Origin: Planctomycetota bacterium
Lineage (GTDB): Bacteria; Planctomycetota; Phycisphaerae; Phycisphaerales; SM1A02
DNA length: 35,703 nucleotides
Direction: 5' to 3'
Assembly: GCA_022562915.1 (NCBI GenBank)
Contig: JADFOJ010000032.1
Coordinates: forward strand, 1-35,703
The notes under the pieces are model-generated. The model had not been told where the DNA came from. It did no database searches and saw only the letters and a program-made list of their open reading frames with translations. This document shows, one piece after another, positions 25,433 to 34,290 of this stretch. The position numbers were made by a program, and so were the translations under genes. Within the stretch, counting starts at the first letter, position 1, and each line of letters begins with the position of its first letter.

Positions 25433-26380
25433 TCACTCTATTCTCGGATCCACCCACCGGTACACGACGTCGACGACCAGGTTGAAGAGGATCAGGATCG
25501 TCGAGTACGACAGGACCACGCCCATGATGAGGGTGAGGTCCTTGCCGAGCACGGCGTTGACGAAGTGCGTGCCGATGCCGGGCACGGCGAAGATCTTCTC
25601 GACCACGAATGATCCGGTCATGGCCATGGCGGCGGCGGGCCCGAGAAAGCTCAAGACCGGAAGCATGGCGTTCTTCAGGGCGTGCTTGAGAATCACCCGC
25701 CACTCGGCCACACCCTTGGCCCGGGCAGTGCGTACGTACTCCGCGGACATCTCATCGATCATCCCGAAGCGGGTGAGCCGGGCGATGTACGCGGCGAACG
25801 GCAGCGCCAGCGTGACGGCGGGCAGGATCACATGGGAGACGCCGCCCCAGCCGCCCACCGGGACGATTCTGAGCCACACCCCGAAGATCACCAGCAGCGC
25901 CGAACCGATCACGAAGGGCGGCAGGCTCACGCCGACGAGCGCCACCAGAAGGGTGGCACCGTCGGCGACGGATCCGGGCCTGACGCCGCCGATGACGCCG
26001 GCGGTCAGCCCGATCGCGCACGCCAGCAGGATCGCCAGCAGCCCCAGCGTCATCGAGACCGGGAGCCCGGCGGCGAGGATCTCGTTGACCGTCCAGTCGG
26101 TGTGGGTCAGGCTCGGGCCGAAGTCGAAGGGGGTGTCGGCGCTGCCGAGGGCCCACGCCACCCCGGTTGCCTTGCCGAGGTAATCCCAGTAGAAGGTCCA
26201 CGGACTGTCCAGCCGGTACTGCTGGAGCATCGCCTCCATGATCTCGGGCGGTGGTCGGCGGCCCTCGGGGTTCTCCAGGGGGTTGCCGGGGATCAGCCAC
26301 GCAAGGCAGAAGGTGATGGTGTAGATCACCAGCAGGATGGCGGGCATGGCCAGCAGGCGGCGGGCGATAAGGCCGGTCAT
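25433..26380 (-). CDS. oppB: Oligopeptide/dipeptide-type ABC transporter permease (OppB-like)
   Basis: 315 residues. The opening MTGLIARRLLAMPAILLVIY is the standard OppB/DppB first helix. The binding-protein-dependent transport loop with the EAA motif is visible as EYVRTARAKGVAEWRVILKH followed by ALKNAMLPVL. Six membrane helices fit the family. The ATG at 26380 overlaps the stop of the solute-binding protein (ATGA). OppB pairs with OppC and two ATPases to import peptides or similar solutes. None of these follow: 3 bases after the stop begins a repeat arm and then a convergent gene. Either the partners are encoded elsewhere or the operon was cut. Confidence 0.87.
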   Translation of the reverse strand: MTGLIARRLLAMPAILLVIYTITFCLAWLIPGNPLENPEGRRPPPEIMEAMLQQYRLDSPWTFYWDYLGKATGVAWALGSADTPFDFGPSLTHTDWTVNEILAAGLPVSMTLGLLAILLACAIGLTAGVIGGVRPGSVADGATLLVALVGVSLPPFVIGSALLVIFGVWLRIVPVGGWGGVSHVILPAVTLALPFAAYIARLTRFGMIDEMSAEYVRTARAKGVAEWRVILKHALKNAMLPVLSFLGPAAAMAMTGSFVVEKIFAVPGIGTHFVNAVLGKDLTLIMGVVLSYSTILILFNLVVDVVYRWVDPRIE

Positions 26381-28332
26381 CGCTGAACTTTCAGCTTCCA
26401 GAGGTATTGCGTGAGCCGTGGATGGGTGCTCAGGCCGGTGAGCCGTCCCGGCTCGTACATGTACGACTGAACGTACTGGCAGAGCACCAGCATCGGGACA
26501 TCCTCGGCGACGATGATCCGCTCGCACTCCTGGAGCAGGCCGAGGCGGACCTGCGCGTCGGGCTCGCCGGCGGCTTGCTCGAGCAGTTCGTCCACGCGGG
26601 CGCTGGAGTACCCGCGAATGTTGTTGCCGTCGCCCGTCCGGCAGAGTTCGAGGAAGGTCGTCGGATCGCCGTAGTCGCCGTACCAGCCGCCGCGGCCGAT
26701 CATGAAGTTGCCGCGCTTGAGGTCCTCCCGGAAGAACTTGCTTTCCTTGCCGCGCAGCTCGACGCGGACACCGAGCTCGCGCTGCCACATGTCGCGCAAC
26801 GCCAGCGAGATGTTGCGGTACCGCGATCCGTTGGTGCTGTACAGCAGGTCGATGACCGGGAAGGGTTTTCCGTCGGCGTCCTGGACGAACCCGTCGCGGT
26901 CTCGGTCCACCCACCCCGCGTCCGCCAGTTGCCTGCGCGCGCGATCGGGATCGTATCCGAGCCCCTCCGGTGAGCGGTACCCGGGAATCGATCCCGGTGG
27001 GATGAGCGCCGTCATCACCGGCTCGTTGAGGCGGGTCACCTGCCGGACGATCGCGTCCTTGTCGACGCTCAAGACGAATGCCCGCCGGACGCGCGCGTCG
27101 GCAAACGGGTTGTCGCGACCATCGGCGAGCTGCACCCGGCAGTTGAAACTGTAGAAATCAGTGCCGAAGGCGGGCACGGCATGGATGTTGCGTCGCTCAC
27201 CGCGTGCCGGCGGCGGGAGGGTGGCGAGGATCGTGTCGAGCGCGACCCCGGCGGCCAGGGCCGCCTTGATCTCGGCGGCATGGCGCGCCTCGTACGCGGA
27301 CCGCTGTGCAAGCATGTCCGCCTGGTACTCCGCGCTGACGTCGCTGAGCCAGTCGATCCGGCCCGACTCGAAGGCGAGCACGGCCGTGTTGACGTCCTCG
27401 ATCGACACGCACGCGATCGAGTCACTGTGCGCGAGTCCGGGCGTGTGGTACAGGCTATTGCGTTCGAGGCGCAGGTCGCGCTTGTACCGCCAGGCGGTGA
27501 GCACATAGGGCCCGTTGCCCACGAGATGCTTCGGCTTGGTCCAGCCGTGCTTCTGCCGGAGGCGGCCCGTCGCAGGATCGAGCGTGACCAGCCGGCGGTC
27601 CGGCCAGGGCGGCGGGTCGAGGTGTGCCCATCCCCTGTCGCGTTGCCGGGCGACCGCGGCCGGGTCGAGCGTCCAGCCCTCGACGGTGGGCCGGTGGACG
27701 GGGCAGAACGCGGCAAAGGCGACCAGGTCAAGAAAATACGGTGTCGGGCGGGCAAGCCGTACCCGCAGCGTGAGGTCGTCGAGGGCCTCGAGCGCGACGG
27801 TCTCGTCGAACGTGCGCTCGGAGAACTCCCACAACGCCAGCGCCCGGGCCTGCCGCTGCGCGAGATCAAGGCCGGCGGTCTGCCGGGCGAAGTCGGCAAG
27901 TGCCTCCGTTCGCCAGTGGAAGAAGGACTCCGCTCCATCGATGAGCATGAAGAGGCCGGAGTACTGCGCCGCGGTGTCCGGGAGTATCGCCCGTCTCCAG
28001 GCGTATACGAAATCGTGGGCGGAGACGGGGTCGCCGTTGGACCAGCGCGCGTCGGGCCGCAGCGTGAACGTGTACGTCCGCCGGTCGTGGCTGACCGTCC
28101 ATCGCGCCGCGGCGGGCTGAACGCTGAAGTCGTCGTTGTCCCACCGGGCGAGGCCTTCGTACAGGCAATAGGCCATGCGGAGGTCCTGCATCCACGTCAT
28201 CCGCTGCGGGTCGAGCGTGAAGATCTCGCTGACATTGACCAGGACGAGGTCGGCTCGAGGCGGCGTGTTGTCGAGGCAGATCGCCGCCGCCAGCGCGCCC
28301 ACGATTGCGACGAACGGCGCCAGAAGCTTCAT
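26377..28332 (-). CDS. oppA: Extracellular solute-binding protein, family 5 (OppA-like)
   Basis: 651 residues with an N-terminal signal (MKLLAPFVAIVGALAAAICL; a lipidated Cys at 19 is possible but the lipobox is poor). The SBP_bac_5 features are ARWSNGDPVSAHDFVYAWRR, GNGPYVLTAWRYKRDLRLER, NSLYHTP and NPFADARVRRAFVLSVDKD. The fold binds peptides or other small solutes in the periplasm and passes them to the permease. Its length is above the typical 530-600 because of an insert around 320-390 (AAEIKAALAAGVALDTILAT). It lies between a HEAT-like gene 25 bases upstream and oppB, with which it overlaps by 4 bases. The start has only a weak ribosome site. Confidence 0.87.
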   Translation of the reverse strand: MKLLAPFVAIVGALAAAICLDNTPPRADLVLVNVSEIFTLDPQRMTWMQDLRMAYCLYEGLARWDNDDFSVQPAAARWTVSHDRRTYTFTLRPDARWSNGDPVSAHDFVYAWRRAILPDTAAQYSGLFMLIDGAESFFHWRTEALADFARQTAGLDLAQRQARALALWEFSERTFDETVALEALDDLTLRVRLARPTPYFLDLVAFAAFCPVHRPTVEGWTLDPAAVARQRDRGWAHLDPPPWPDRRLVTLDPATGRLRQKHGWTKPKHLVGNGPYVLTAWRYKRDLRLERNSLYHTPGLAHSDSIACVSIEDVNTAVLAFESGRIDWLSDVSAEYQADMLAQRSAYEARHAAEIKAALAAGVALDTILATLPPPARGERRNIHAVPAFGTDFYSFNCRVQLADGRDNPFADARVRRAFVLSVDKDAIVRQVTRLNEPVMTALIPPGSIPGYRSPEGLGYDPDRARRQLADAGWVDRDRDGFVQDADGKPFPVIDLLYSTNGSRYRNISLALRDMWQRELGVRVELRGKESKFFREDLKRGNFMIGRGGWYGDYGDPTTFLELCRTGDGNNIRGYSSARVDELLEQAAGEPDAQVRLGLLQECERIIVAEDVPMLVLCQYVQSYMYEPGRLTGLSTHPRLTQYLWKLKVQR

Positions 28333-28357
28333 TGGGGCGTCCGGGAGAGGGAGGTAG

Positions 28358-29440
28358 TCAGTGCTTGTTGACGTACGGAGGACGCCGCAGCACGTCGCTC
28401 CACTTGTCGCGGTCGAGATCGAACCGGTGCTTGTCGCCGCTGCGCCACGCGCCGCCCAGCTCGGTCCGCGGGCGCACCTGGTCGGGTCGGATCCGTGCGT
28501 CGATCAGCTTCAGAAGGTTCTCGCTGATGTGGACCGCGCCGCCGTACGATTTCCGGGCGACTTCGTTGTCCTGGGCCTTCGCCCAGTGTGTCGCCGCGAC
28601 CCTGCACAGGTCGCACAGTACCGGGGCGAGCGACTTGCCGACCGTCTTGCGGTTCGCCGGATCGAGGGTCAGGTACTCGTTGAGAATGAGCATCAGGGCA
28701 GGGTAGGTCGCGTTCATCAGATCGCTGGGGCCGTGCTGGTTCTTCTTCATGGCCTGCGTGACGGCCTTGAGCACCTTCGCCAGGACGTCGCGCGACACCG
28801 AGTTCTTCACGGAGGCGATCGCCTCGAACTGGCGTTGGAGAACGAGCCATTGCAGTGGTGCGTCCGCGGCGCCGGCAGCGGCGGCCTCGCGGCTCGCGGC
28901 CTTCTCGAGTTTACGCAGCGCTTCGTTGATCTTGTCCTGGGGCAGAACGCCCTGGTCAACGGCGATGGGGAAGGCACGGGCAGCCCACAGCCGGATTCCG
29001 AAGTCGTCTTCGTCATCGATGCTCGCGTGAGCCAGGATGACCTTCAACGCCTCCGGCGTGCCCAGCAACGCCACGACCTGCAGCGAGTTCACCGCGGCGT
29101 GAGTGGTTCCCTGCAGGATCACCTTCTCGAGGTGGGGCACCACGGCCCTGGAGTATTCGAACCGGAACCGATCGCCGACACGGATGGCGCGCAACGGCTC
29201 GATCAGTTTCGCCCGGGCCTCGTCCACCTCGTCCGGCTGCCGGGTCCCCGCCCAGTGCAGTGCATACCGGCGGATGTCGTCGAGGTCCCGCTCGCTGAGG
29301 TTCGCGTTGTCGACAAGCTGGTTGATTCGCGCCGGTGCCGCGGCGTGGGCCGGAGGCGCTGGCAGTACCGCGACCGCCATGATCACGCTGGCTGCCAGAC
29401 TGTTGCCCAGACCAGTTGAGATGGGACGATCGCACTTCAT
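28358..29440 (-). CDS. Secreted helical-repeat (HEAT-like) hypothetical protein
   Basis: 360 residues from the ATG at 29440, chosen because a signal peptide follows directly (MKCDRPISTGLGNSLAASVIMAVAV to PAHA). Longer upstream frames look non-coding. The rest is all-alpha, with repeats such as HAAVNSLQVVALLGTPEALK and DFGIRLWAARAFPIAVDQG that suggest HEAT or armadillo-like packing. No catalytic motif is seen. It precedes oppA by 25 bases on the same strand and is likely co-transcribed, but the C-terminus (DKWSDVLRRPPYVNKH) gives no clue to function. A divergent intergenic region of 276 bases separates it from a TPR-like secreted protein with a similar helical build. Confidence 0.7.
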   Translation of the reverse strand: MKCDRPISTGLGNSLAASVIMAVAVLPAPPAHAAAPARINQLVDNANLSERDLDDIRRYALHWAGTRQPDEVDEARAKLIEPLRAIRVGDRFRFEYSRAVVPHLEKVILQGTTHAAVNSLQVVALLGTPEALKVILAHASIDDEDDFGIRLWAARAFPIAVDQGVLPQDKINEALRKLEKAASREAAAAGAADAPLQWLVLQRQFEAIASVKNSVSRDVLAKVLKAVTQAMKKNQHGPSDLMNATYPALMLILNEYLTLDPANRKTVGKSLAPVLCDLCRVAATHWAKAQDNEVARKSYGGAVHISENLLKLIDARIRPDQVRPRTELGGAWRSGDKHRFDLDRDKWSDVLRRPPYVNKH

Positions 29441-29716
29441 GACTGCCGTGGCGCTCCGCGACTCTGCCGGCGGCGGTTTTCCGAACCTCGCAGTACCAGG
29501 TTCGTAGCAGCAGTGATCAGTACGGTAGCGATCTGGTCGAGACGATGCTGGTACACGTCGATGCCGTTTCCTGTTCGCTTGGAATGGGCCGGCACGGCCC
29601 GGGCTGCTGCCGCCGTCCCGGCTCCCGTGGGCCGGCGGCCTGATGCACATTATACGGCCCGCCCGGGTGGTGCGGTTTCCAGCGGTTCTCGGCTTTGGCC
29701 CGGCCTGTGTGGAATT
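29441..29716. promoter_or_regulatory. Divergent intergenic region, promoters not resolved
   Basis: 276 bases without a gene. ATTATA (29649-29654) reads as TATAAT on the minus strand and could be a -10 box for the HEAT-like gene. The DNA at the proper distance upstream has no good -35. No hairpin or repeat is evident. A plus-strand promoter for the TPR-like gene was not found. Confidence 0.25.
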
Positions 29717-32146
29717 GTGCGTGTGAGCCCTCAGACAGCCCGATTTCGAGTCCTCGTCCTGCTCCTGGGCGTCGCCGCCACTCAGACGGCGATGGCCGAG
29801 GTGACCGTCCGGCAACTGGTGGGGGCGCAGCTGACCCGGGCTGCGATGACGCTGGTTGAGACACAACCTGTTACCACTCAAGCACTTGGCACCGCGTTGG
29901 TGCTCCTGGAGCAGGCGGCGGCACTCAATCCGCAGGATGCCGACGCGTGCAGGATTCTCTTTCGGATTGGAGATCTGGCGGAGAACGACCGCGTCCGGCG
30001 GGACGCCTTGAAGCGGCTGCTCAAGCTGGCCCCCGACGATGATGTCGTGCGGCTGTTGTACGTTACCGACCGCGTCGATCGATTCCAGACCGCCGACGAG
30101 CGGCTGGCGGCTTATCGGAAGCTGCTGTCCGGGCCCATGCACGAGGCGCTCGGGCCCGCTGTGGCGTCGCGACTGGCCAATGACTACGCGTGGCTGCTGG
30201 ATCGAACCGGTGACGTCGACGGGTTTGCTCACTGGATCGCCGAGGCGGTTGCACTGGACCCCTCCAATCGTGCCGCCGCCGCTACGGCGGCCGGCTTCTT
30301 CCGCATGAACGTGGGCGATGATCCGTTCGCCGAGGCGGAGCTTCTCACCACCTTGTTGCTTGCCGACCCGTCCTCACTGGACACCCAGACCGTGCTTGCC
30401 CGGCTGCTGCTGGAAAACGGGGCGTACGCCGGTGCCGAGCGGCTGTACCGGCTCGCCGTGCGCACCGCGGAGGCGAAGCGCACACCGCCCTCCGGTGGAT
30501 TGCTGGCGGACCTCGTCGTCGCCCAGTGGGGCCACGGTGACGTTGATGCAGCGCTGGCGACCATCCGGAGACGACAACGCGAGGTTGACCAGGCGCATCG
30601 CATGACGCTGCGACGGCAGGATCCGGACCAGTCACCGCTGGAGCTCGCCCGTCAACACGCGCCGATCACCGCGACGCTGTCGACGACCAGGGCCGCGATT
30701 CGGAACCGCCAGGGTGATGCGCTGGCGGGTCCGGCACTCGACGGCGCCATCGCGGCCTACACGACGATGATCGAGATACTCAGGAAAGAGCCGGACACCC
30801 CTCCGGAGCAGGTCGCGGCTCTCCTGCTCGAGGTCACGTTCATCACGCTGTGGCTCGGCGGTGACGTCGAGACGGCCCAGGGGTTCCTGCTCGATGCAAC
30901 GGAGCTGTTGAGCGAGGATGGTCTCAGCAGTGTTGCCCATGCCCGGTTCGAGGGGTGGATTGCGCTGCGGCGCGGCGAGGTCGCGCGGGCCGTCGAGCTG
31001 CTGGAGCCGATCGCCGAGCGAGATCTCGGCGCCCGGATCGGCGTGGCGATGGCTCTGCTCGCGCAGGGGCGACGACGCGACGCGGCACGAGAGTTCTATC
31101 GGGTCTCCACCGGTGAGCCCGGGAGCCTGATGGGAGTGTGGGCGGCGGACGTGCTGGCGGAGATGTTCGGTCGACCCGTGCCGATCGGCGAGACCGCACA
31201 GCGCCTGGAGCAGCTCATCGAATCGATTCCCCGGATCGTGGATCGCCTGCCCGACGAGCCCACGCTGGCGGTGAGCCTGCGCGTGCAGCCGGCCAGGATG
31301 ACGTTCGAGCCATACGAACCGGTTATCCTGAACCTGGAGATCACCAACAATGCGCCGTTTCCGCTGGCGATCGATCCGGGCGGTCCGATCCGGACGCAGG
31401 TGGTGCTGACGGTGAGCGTGCAGGTCGCGGGGAGGCCTGATCTCAACAAGCTCAGGCCGATGGTCGTGGACATCGATCGCCGTCTCCGCCTCGGTCCGAA
31501 CGAGCGCCTGGTCATCCCGGTCAATCTTCGCCACGGTCATCTTGGCCCGGTGCTCAGCAACGCGCCGTTGCGCGGCGTCACGATGAAGGTCACGGCGATC
31601 CTGGGGTTCTACGTTGCCGGCCCCGAATCCATCCGCCCCGGCATTCTGGGCAGCGAGGTCGTTTCGGTCACTTTCCGCGTCGACGGAGTGCGCCCGACCC
31701 GCGAGTGGATCTACGCGTCGATCGGAGCCATCCTCAACCCCGATTCCATGAAGGACCTGGCGGCCATCGGGCTGCTCTCCCAGATCGGGTCGATGGCGGC
31801 GCGCGCAAGGGAGACGGCGCCGTTGACGGCCGTGGAACAATTCGTCGACCCGCGCATGGTCGCCGAGGACACGGCCGCGGCGATCACCGAGGCGTACACG
31901 AAGCTGGACGCCGTCTCGCGGGCCTGGGTTCTCGGCACCATGAACCGGTCCTCCCTGCTCGAGCCGGTGTATGTGATGGCGCGCGAGGACCAGGACAAGC
32001 TGGTTCGTATCGCCTACCTGATGTACAGCCTCACCGGCGCCGACGACCCGATGATCGACGCGGCGCTGCGCGGCGACGATCCCGACGTGCGTCTCGTGGC
32101 TGAAGCGATGCACGACCGGATTCTCCGGGCGAGCGGCTCGCCATGA
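29717..32146 (+). CDS. Large secreted TPR-like protein
   Basis: 809 residues from GTG 29717, chosen because a signal peptide follows (MRVSPQTARFRVLVLLLGVA to TAMA). GTG 29723 is also possible. Residues about 30-500 are alpha-helical tetratricopeptide-like repeats (ALVLLEQAAALNPQDADACR, LANDYAWLLDRTGDVDGFAH, LARLLLENGAYAGAERLYRL). A beta-rich segment (about 530-660; AVSLRVQPARMTFEPYEPVI) follows, then a helical tail with HEAT-like spacing. Such proteins scaffold complexes in the periplasm or outer envelope; no partner is evident. It overlaps the next gene by 4 bases (ATGA), so the pair is translationally coupled. Confidence 0.78.
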   Translation: MRVSPQTARFRVLVLLLGVAATQTAMAEVTVRQLVGAQLTRAAMTLVETQPVTTQALGTALVLLEQAAALNPQDADACRILFRIGDLAENDRVRRDALKRLLKLAPDDDVVRLLYVTDRVDRFQTADERLAAYRKLLSGPMHEALGPAVASRLANDYAWLLDRTGDVDGFAHWIAEAVALDPSNRAAAATAAGFFRMNVGDDPFAEAELLTTLLLADPSSLDTQTVLARLLLENGAYAGAERLYRLAVRTAEAKRTPPSGGLLADLVVAQWGHGDVDAALATIRRRQREVDQAHRMTLRRQDPDQSPLELARQHAPITATLSTTRAAIRNRQGDALAGPALDGAIAAYTTMIEILRKEPDTPPEQVAALLLEVTFITLWLGGDVETAQGFLLDATELLSEDGLSSVAHARFEGWIALRRGEVARAVELLEPIAERDLGARIGVAMALLAQGRRRDAAREFYRVSTGEPGSLMGVWAADVLAEMFGRPVPIGETAQRLEQLIESIPRIVDRLPDEPTLAVSLRVQPARMTFEPYEPVILNLEITNNAPFPLAIDPGGPIRTQVVLTVSVQVAGRPDLNKLRPMVVDIDRRLRLGPNERLVIPVNLRHGHLGPVLSNAPLRGVTMKVTAILGFYVAGPESIRPGILGSEVVSVTFRVDGVRPTREWIYASIGAILNPDSMKDLAAIGLLSQIGSMAARARETAPLTAVEQFVDPRMVAEDTAAAITEAYTKLDAVSRAWVLGTMNRSSLLEPVYVMAREDQDKLVRIAYLMYSLTGADDPMIDAALRGDDPDVRLVAEAMHDRILRASGSP

Positions 32147-33039
32147 CCCCGGGCAGCCCGTCGCCGCGCCCGGCGTATGTGCGATGGCTCGGTCTCGGCC
32201 TCGGTGTGATCCTGCTTGCGGCCGCGGTGGCGATGGTCGTCACGCGGCGCGAGATCTTCGGCAGCGCGGTGGCGGCGATCCGGCATCCCGCCGCAGGGGA
32301 CGTCGCCCTGCTGCTGGGGACCATTCTTGCCAACGTCGTGCTTACGGGCCTGGTGTTCAGTGTGCTCATGTCGCGCTACGGACGTGTCGGCGTACTGGAA
32401 ATGCAGGCGCTCATTGCTGCCGCGGCACTCGCCAATTTCCTGCCGTTGCGCCCCGGACTGTTCGGGCGGGCCGCCTATCACAAGGCGCTCAACGACATCC
32501 CCATCGCGGCCACGTTCAAGGTGACGCTGGTGGCGATGGCGCTGAGCGTCACGATCGCCGCGTACCTGGCGCTGGCGTTGTTCGCGGCGGGACACACCAC
32601 GATCCAGTTGTGGGTGATGGTGGCGGTGCCGGTGCCGGTGCTCGCCGCAGCCGCCGTGCGCCGGCGAAGCCGGGGCGTCGTCGTTGCGGGGCTCTTCCGA
32701 TACGTCGAAGTCCTGCTGCTGGCCGTTCGCTACCACGCCGCGTTCGCCCTGATCGGCTCGCCCATCGAACACGCGTCGGCGCTGACGATCTCGTGCGTCA
32801 GCCTCGTGGCGACGCTGGTTCCGCTGAGCGGCAACGGTCTTGGGTTGCGAGAATGGGCGGTGGGAATCGCCGCGCCGCTCGTGACGCCGTGGGTGGTCGA
32901 GATGGGACTCGCCGCGGACCTGCTCAACCGCGCCGCCGAGGTACTGCTCGTGGTCCCGCTCGGCGTCGGCGCGCTCGCGTGGCTGGGGTGGCGCCGGCGG
33001 TCTACTCGCGTCACGCGATCCCCAGGTCCGTCGTCGTAA
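32143..33039 (+). CDS. Membrane protein of the LPG-synthase/flippase-like (UPF0104) family
   Basis: 298 residues with about seven or eight hydrophobic segments. The segment ANFLPLRPGLFGRAAYHKAL and the late LVPLSGNGLGLREWAVGIAA match the pattern of the lysylphosphatidylglycerol-synthase transmembrane region (PF03706), in which (V/L)xPxxxGG/LG...RE is conserved. These proteins are membrane flippases or lipid-modifying proteins. No soluble synthase domain is attached, so amino-acid transfer to lipid is unlikely. It is coupled to the upstream TPR gene by a 4-base overlap. Its last 29 bases overlap the convergent pyrE gene. The basic tail (GWRRRSTRVTRSPGPSS) lies in that overlap and may be non-essential. 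Confidence 0.65.
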   Translation: MTPGSPSPRPAYVRWLGLGLGVILLAAAVAMVVTRREIFGSAVAAIRHPAAGDVALLLGTILANVVLTGLVFSVLMSRYGRVGVLEMQALIAAAALANFLPLRPGLFGRAAYHKALNDIPIAATFKVTLVAMALSVTIAAYLALALFAAGHTTIQLWVMVAVPVPVLAAAAVRRRSRGVVVAGLFRYVEVLLLAVRYHAAFALIGSPIEHASALTISCVSLVATLVPLSGNGLGLREWAVGIAAPLVTPWVVEMGLAADLLNRAAEVLLVVPLGVGALAWLGWRRRSTRVTRSPGPSS

Positions 33040-33541
33040 ACAGCGCGTCGAAGCGGTATCCGGCGCCCTCGATGTTCTCTCGCGCCCCCTCCTGCCGGTC
33101 GACGGTCGCGATGATGGCGACGACCTCGGCGCCTTCGCCGCGGATCACCTCGGCGGCCTCGATCGCCTGGCCGCCGGTCGTCGCGACGTCCTCAATGAAC
33201 ACGACGGACTCGCCGGGTTCGAGGCGGCCCTCGAGCTGTTTGCCCGTCCCGTACTGCTTCCGTGTGTTGCGCACGTAGACGCACGGCAGGCCGGAGGCCA
33301 TCGACGCGGCGCTGACCAGCGGGATCCCGCCCAGTTCCGCACCGGCGAGGCGCCGGGTCCCCTCGGGAATCCGGGCCGCGATCAAGGTTCCCAGTTCGCC
33401 GAGAATCTCCGGATCGGTCAGGAACAGGTACTTGTCGATGTAATAGCTGCTGGTCCGCCCGCTGCGCAGCGTGAAGGTGCCGTGAAGAACGGCGGTCTCG
33501 GCGATCCGCCTGGCGAGCTCGTCCCGGGTCATGGCCGTCAT
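33011..33541 (-). CDS. pyrE: Orotate phosphoribosyltransferase
   Basis: 176 residues. The PRPP-binding motif VVFIEDVATTGGQ (about 112-124) is the type I phosphoribosyltransferase signature. FTLRSGRTSSYYIDKYLFLT and GAELGGIPLVSAASM match bacterial and archaeal PyrE. It makes OMP from orotate and PRPP in pyrimidine synthesis. Length is somewhat short of enterobacterial PyrE (about 213) but typical of the shorter group. ATG at 33541 or 33532 could be used. The 3' end overlaps the upstream-facing membrane gene by 29 bases. No other pyrimidine gene is near. Confidence 0.9.
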   Translation of the reverse strand: MTAMTRDELARRIAETAVLHGTFTLRSGRTSSYYIDKYLFLTDPEILGELGTLIAARIPEGTRRLAGAELGGIPLVSAASMASGLPCVYVRNTRKQYGTGKQLEGRLEPGESVVFIEDVATTGGQAIEAAEVIRGEGAEVVAIIATVDRQEGARENIEGAGYRFDALFTTTDLGIA

Positions 33542-33573
33542 GGTACCGCGGGCGCGCTTATAGTGATCCCGGT

Positions 33574-34290
33574 ATGGTTGAGCGATCGGGACGCGGTGGG
33601 TTTACGCTCCTGGAGCTGGTCATCTCGCTTGCGGTGGTCAGCGCGCTGCTGGTCCTGCTCGTGCCGGTGCTCAGCACCGCGAGGATGTCCAGCCACCGCG
33701 CCTTGTGCGCGGGCAACCAGCGTCTGCTCGGCCACGCCTGGAGCAACTACCTCGACAGCAACGACCAGCGGTTCCCGGTCCTGCTCGTGCAGGGGGCGTG
33801 GATGTACGGCGGCGCGCGCTTCAGCTCCCTGGACGGCTCGCCTTTCCTGGACTATGACCGGCCGCTGAACCGATTCCTGCCGGCGCAGCGGCTCAGCGGG
33901 CCGGGGGAGATCCTCTTCGAGTGCCCGGCAGACCGTGGGATCACCGATGAGCGCAGCCGGGTCGGGACGGGACGGCGTTCCGCGTTCGAGGCCTTCGGCA
34001 CCAGCTACCGGGCCAACACCAAGCTGCTCGGGGGGCGCGACGGCCGTGGACTGAGCCGCGACGAGATCACGACGAGCGCGTCGCGGCTCGTCGTCATGGG
34101 CGATCCCGTGTGGTACGAGGTCCGGGAGCAGACCGGGCGACTCGCGTCCTGGCACGGGATGACCGCCGCCGGCAACCTGCTCTTTCTGGACGGCTCGGTG
34201 CGATTCCTCGTGATCAATCCGAAGTCGACGATCGGACCGGCGGTGTTTGATCCGCTTGCGCCGGGGTTGGCGTTTCCCTCGCTTCCCTAA
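33574..34290 (+). CDS. Type II secretion-like pseudopilin / prepilin-type protein
   Basis: 238 residues. The class III signal GGFTLLELVISLAVVSALLV is clear: cleavage after Gly, Phe as first mature residue, Glu at +5. The following long hydrophobic helix ends in LSTARMSSHRALCAGNQRLL. The C-terminus carries NLLFLDGSVRFLVI, the (H)xDG-type ending seen in planctomycete pseudopilin-like proteins. The mature protein would be processed by a prepilin peptidase and assembled in, or anchored to, the inner membrane. No secretion or pilus gene neighbours it. It meets gatB convergently with a 4-base overlap. Confidence 0.85.
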   Translation: MVERSGRGGFTLLELVISLAVVSALLVLLVPVLSTARMSSHRALCAGNQRLLGHAWSNYLDSNDQRFPVLLVQGAWMYGGARFSSLDGSPFLDYDRPLNRFLPAQRLSGPGEILFECPADRGITDERSRVGTGRRSAFEAFGTSYRANTKLLGGRDGRGLSRDEITTSASRLVVMGDPVWYEVREQTGRLASWHGMTAAGNLLFLDGSVRFLVINPKSTIGPAVFDPLAPGLAFPSLP

